Assembly: GCF_003432485.1 (NCBI RefSeq)
Contig: NZ_QVNQ01000001.1
Location: forward strand, 744,001 to 808,000
DNA: 64,000 nt
Reading direction: 5' to 3'
Source of the DNA: Actinomadura spongiicola
GTDB lineage: Bacteria > Actinomycetota > Actinomycetes > Streptosporangiales > Streptosporangiaceae
Positions 62,630 through 64,000 of this stretch are shown here, one piece after another. The notes under the pieces are model-generated. The model worked only from the letters and a program-made list of their open reading frames with translations. It was not told the DNA's origin and searched no databases. A program made the position numbers and the translations under genes. The stretch's first letter is position 1. The number at the start of each line of letters is the position of its first letter.

Positions 62630-62663
62630 GCACCGCCTGGCCATCCCACCGGCCAGGCGGTGC
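62630..62663 (+). terminator. Strong hairpin terminator after lacI-type gene
   Basis: A perfect 13-bp stem (GCACCGCCTGGCC / GGCCAGGCGGTGC) with an 8-base loop, 23 bp after the stop. No T tract. The rest of the 62664-62833 interval has no gene. Confidence 0.85.
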
Positions 62664-62833
62664 CCCTTCCCGCATCCGAACCCGCGGCGGCCAGAGCCCG
62701 GTTCCGCACCCGGAACGAGCCGTCCATCCGGACGTTCCCCCTGTTCAAGCCGCTGCCAGGCCACCCGGAACGCCGCCTCGGCATCGGCGTTCAACGTCCG
62801 TCCCGAGAAACCACGGCGCGGCACTAGGCAACC

Positions 62834-62847
62834 GGTAAGCGTTTACC
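62834..62847. promoter_or_regulatory. LacI-type operator before the second TIM-barrel gene
   Basis: GGTAAGCGTTTACC, palindromic around CG, is even closer to the LacI consensus than the 61464 site and shares the GGTAA/TTnCC arms. It lies 187 bp upstream of the 63034 start, so a promoter in this region is likely. Confidence 0.75.
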
Positions 62848-63033
62848 ATAGACTCGTCGGCACGCCCAACCTTCGGCCGGCCTGCGCGGCTGCGCACTGC
62901 CCGCCCTGGGGCGGCGCCATGGCCACGTCGCACACCCACGGCGACCCGGCACCACCACACCACCTCGACCAACGACCCGACCGGCGGCCCCAGCCGGTCG
63001 CCAGCGATGCGCGCACGGGAAACGGAGCCACAG

Positions 63034-63933
63034 ATGGACGTCTCGATCGTCACCGACGAGGTCAGCGCGGACCTCGACACCGCGCTGGAACTCGCCCGAT
63101 CCTGGAACGTGACACACGTGGAACTGCGCGGCGTCGGGGACGGCCGCTACCCGCGCGTGGGCCGGGAACTCCGCGCGACCACGCCCCGGCTGATCCGCGA
63201 GTACGGCGTCTCCGTGGCCGCGATCTCCTCCGGCCTGTTCAAGATCCCGTTCCCGGACCGCGCGGCGCCGCTGAGCTTCTACCAGTGGAGCACCTCCGCC
63301 TCGCTCCGCGCGCTCGCCGCGGCGGAGGAGGCACTCGAAGACCACCTCGAACGGCTCCTGCCCGAATGCGCCGACGCCGCCGAAGAACTCGGCTGCCCGA
63401 TCGTGACCTGCTTCTCCTTCACCCCCGGAATCGCGCTGCACCGCGAGATGCTCGGCGTGAGCGACGACGTCCCGGACGGCGTGATCGAGGTGATCCGCGA
63501 GGCCGGACGCCGGCTCGCCGCCCGCGGGCTCGTGCTCGCGCTGGAGAACGAGATGACCACGTGGGGCGCGTCCGCCGCGACGACGGCCGAGATCGTCCGG
63601 GCGGTGAACGAACCGAACGTCGGGATGACCTGGGACGCCGCGAACGCGTATCTGGCGGGCGACCTCCCGCCGTTCCCGGACGCCTACCGCCGGGTCGCCG
63701 ACCTCGTGCGGCTCGTCCACTTCAAGGACGTCCGGACCAACGCCACCACCGGCCGCCGGGAGTTCTGCGTCGACGGCGAGATCGACTGGGTCGGCCAGTT
63801 CGCCGCGTTGCAAGCCGACGGCTACACGGGCGCTGTGTCCGTCGAAACGCACATCCGGCCCAAAGTGGCACCGAGCCGCGCCCTCGTCGAACGCCTGCAA
63901 GGCCTGCTCGCCGCGCTTCCCGGTCAGGCCTGA
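63034..63933 (+). CDS. TIM-barrel sugar isomerase/epimerase (second copy)
   Basis: 299-aa xylose-isomerase-like TIM-barrel protein: MDVSIVTDEVSADLDTALEL, VTHVELRGVGDGRYP, GLVLALENEMTTWGAS (Glu ligand), NVGMTWDAANAYLAG (Asp) and RLVHFKDVRTNA (His). ATG 63034 has GGAG. Only low similarity to the 50639 protein, so a different step is likely. Preceded by a LacI-type operator, hence probably the same regulon. Confidence 0.92.
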   Translation: MDVSIVTDEVSADLDTALELARSWNVTHVELRGVGDGRYPRVGRELRATTPRLIREYGVSVAAISSGLFKIPFPDRAAPLSFYQWSTSASLRALAAAEEALEDHLERLLPECADAAEELGCPIVTCFSFTPGIALHREMLGVSDDVPDGVIEVIREAGRRLAARGLVLALENEMTTWGASAATTAEIVRAVNEPNVGMTWDAANAYLAGDLPPFPDAYRRVADLVRLVHFKDVRTNATTGRREFCVDGEIDWVGQFAALQADGYTGAVSVETHIRPKVAPSRALVERLQGLLAALPGQA

Positions 63934-63936
63934 CGG

Positions 63937-64000
63937 ATGGCGTCCATGTACGAATCGGTCGTCAAGCCGCTGCTCTTCCGGCTCGATGCCGAGCGGGCCC
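63937..64000 (+). CDS. pyrD: Quinone-type dihydroorotate dehydrogenase (partial, 5' end)
   Basis: Only 21 codons are visible: MASMYESVVKPLLFRLDAERA. This matches the membrane-associating N-terminal helix of class 2 dihydroorotate dehydrogenases (YxxLxPLLFRLDPExA). Pyrimidine biosynthesis. ATG 63937 or 63946. It begins 3 bp after the TIM-barrel stop but is unrelated in function. Confidence 0.75.
   Translation, partial: MASMYESVVKPLLFRLDAERA

Noticed and set aside
1..64000. tRNA, rRNA, insertion sequences or phage attachment sites
   Set aside because: No cloverleaf sequence, transposase or integrase motif, or flanking direct repeats were found on reading both strands; short elements could still have been missed.

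Overview
The window looks like chromosomal DNA of a filamentous actinomycete, most likely the Actinomadura/Streptosporangiales group. The evidence is very high G+C, strong C/G preference at third codon positions, XRE+DUF397+ATPase regulatory sets, eukaryotic-type Ser/Thr kinases, several STAND ATPases, and many ATGA/GTGA-coupled operons. No rRNA, tRNA, CRISPR array, transposase or replication origin was seen. All identifications come from reading motifs and domain order by eye. No database search was possible.

Layout. 1-7681: amine catabolism (aldehyde dehydrogenase, agmatinase-type ureohydrolase, flavin amine oxidase, PucR regulator) divergent from an amino-acid/amine permease and an amidohydrolase. 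7912-12493: single genes (SUKH-4-like, YnfA, RF3, spermidine-synthase-like, MerR, PNPOx-like). 12763-21309: a small repeat-containing secreted peptide, then a minus-strand group of three STAND NTPases (XRE-NB-ARC, NACHT with a membrane domain, nSTAND1-WD40) with an unrecognised 217-aa protein between two of them. 21560-27277: secreted hydrolase, an S51-like/CysRS-tail fusion, an unknown protein, and two phosphotriesterase-family paralogues, one with most metal ligands lost. 27443-34186: histidine kinase, two receptor Ser/Thr kinases and a NarL-type regulator. 34198-37484: a nitrate-transporter remnant and an ATPase/XRE/DUF397 module. 37577-50470: a patchwork of ArsR-SRPBCC, two proteins sharing a beta-solenoid-like domain, AAC(3), a secreted propeller, small enzymes, decayed genes, cspA and DUF4360 proteins.

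50639-63933 is a coherent LacI-controlled catabolic locus. A ten-gene minus-strand operon encodes a peptide/glycoside-type ABC importer, an alpha/beta hydrolase, two Gfo/Idh/MocA dehydrogenases, a DUF993 aldolase-like protein and a TIM-barrel isomerase. The divergent lacI-type gene and a second TIM-barrel gene follow. LacI-type palindromes lie before both the operon and the second TIM-barrel gene. The window ends in the start of pyrD.

The signals most worth follow-up are the STAND cluster; two identical GGGACGAAGGTCCC boxes (DevR/DosR-like) before a PNPOx gene and a narK remnant; a nested, possibly pseudoknotted structured element at 45414-45535; a MerR-type promoter with no MerR gene next to it and an apparently leaderless start; a terminator-like hairpin in the cspA leader; and the catalytically degenerate phosphotriesterase paralogue.
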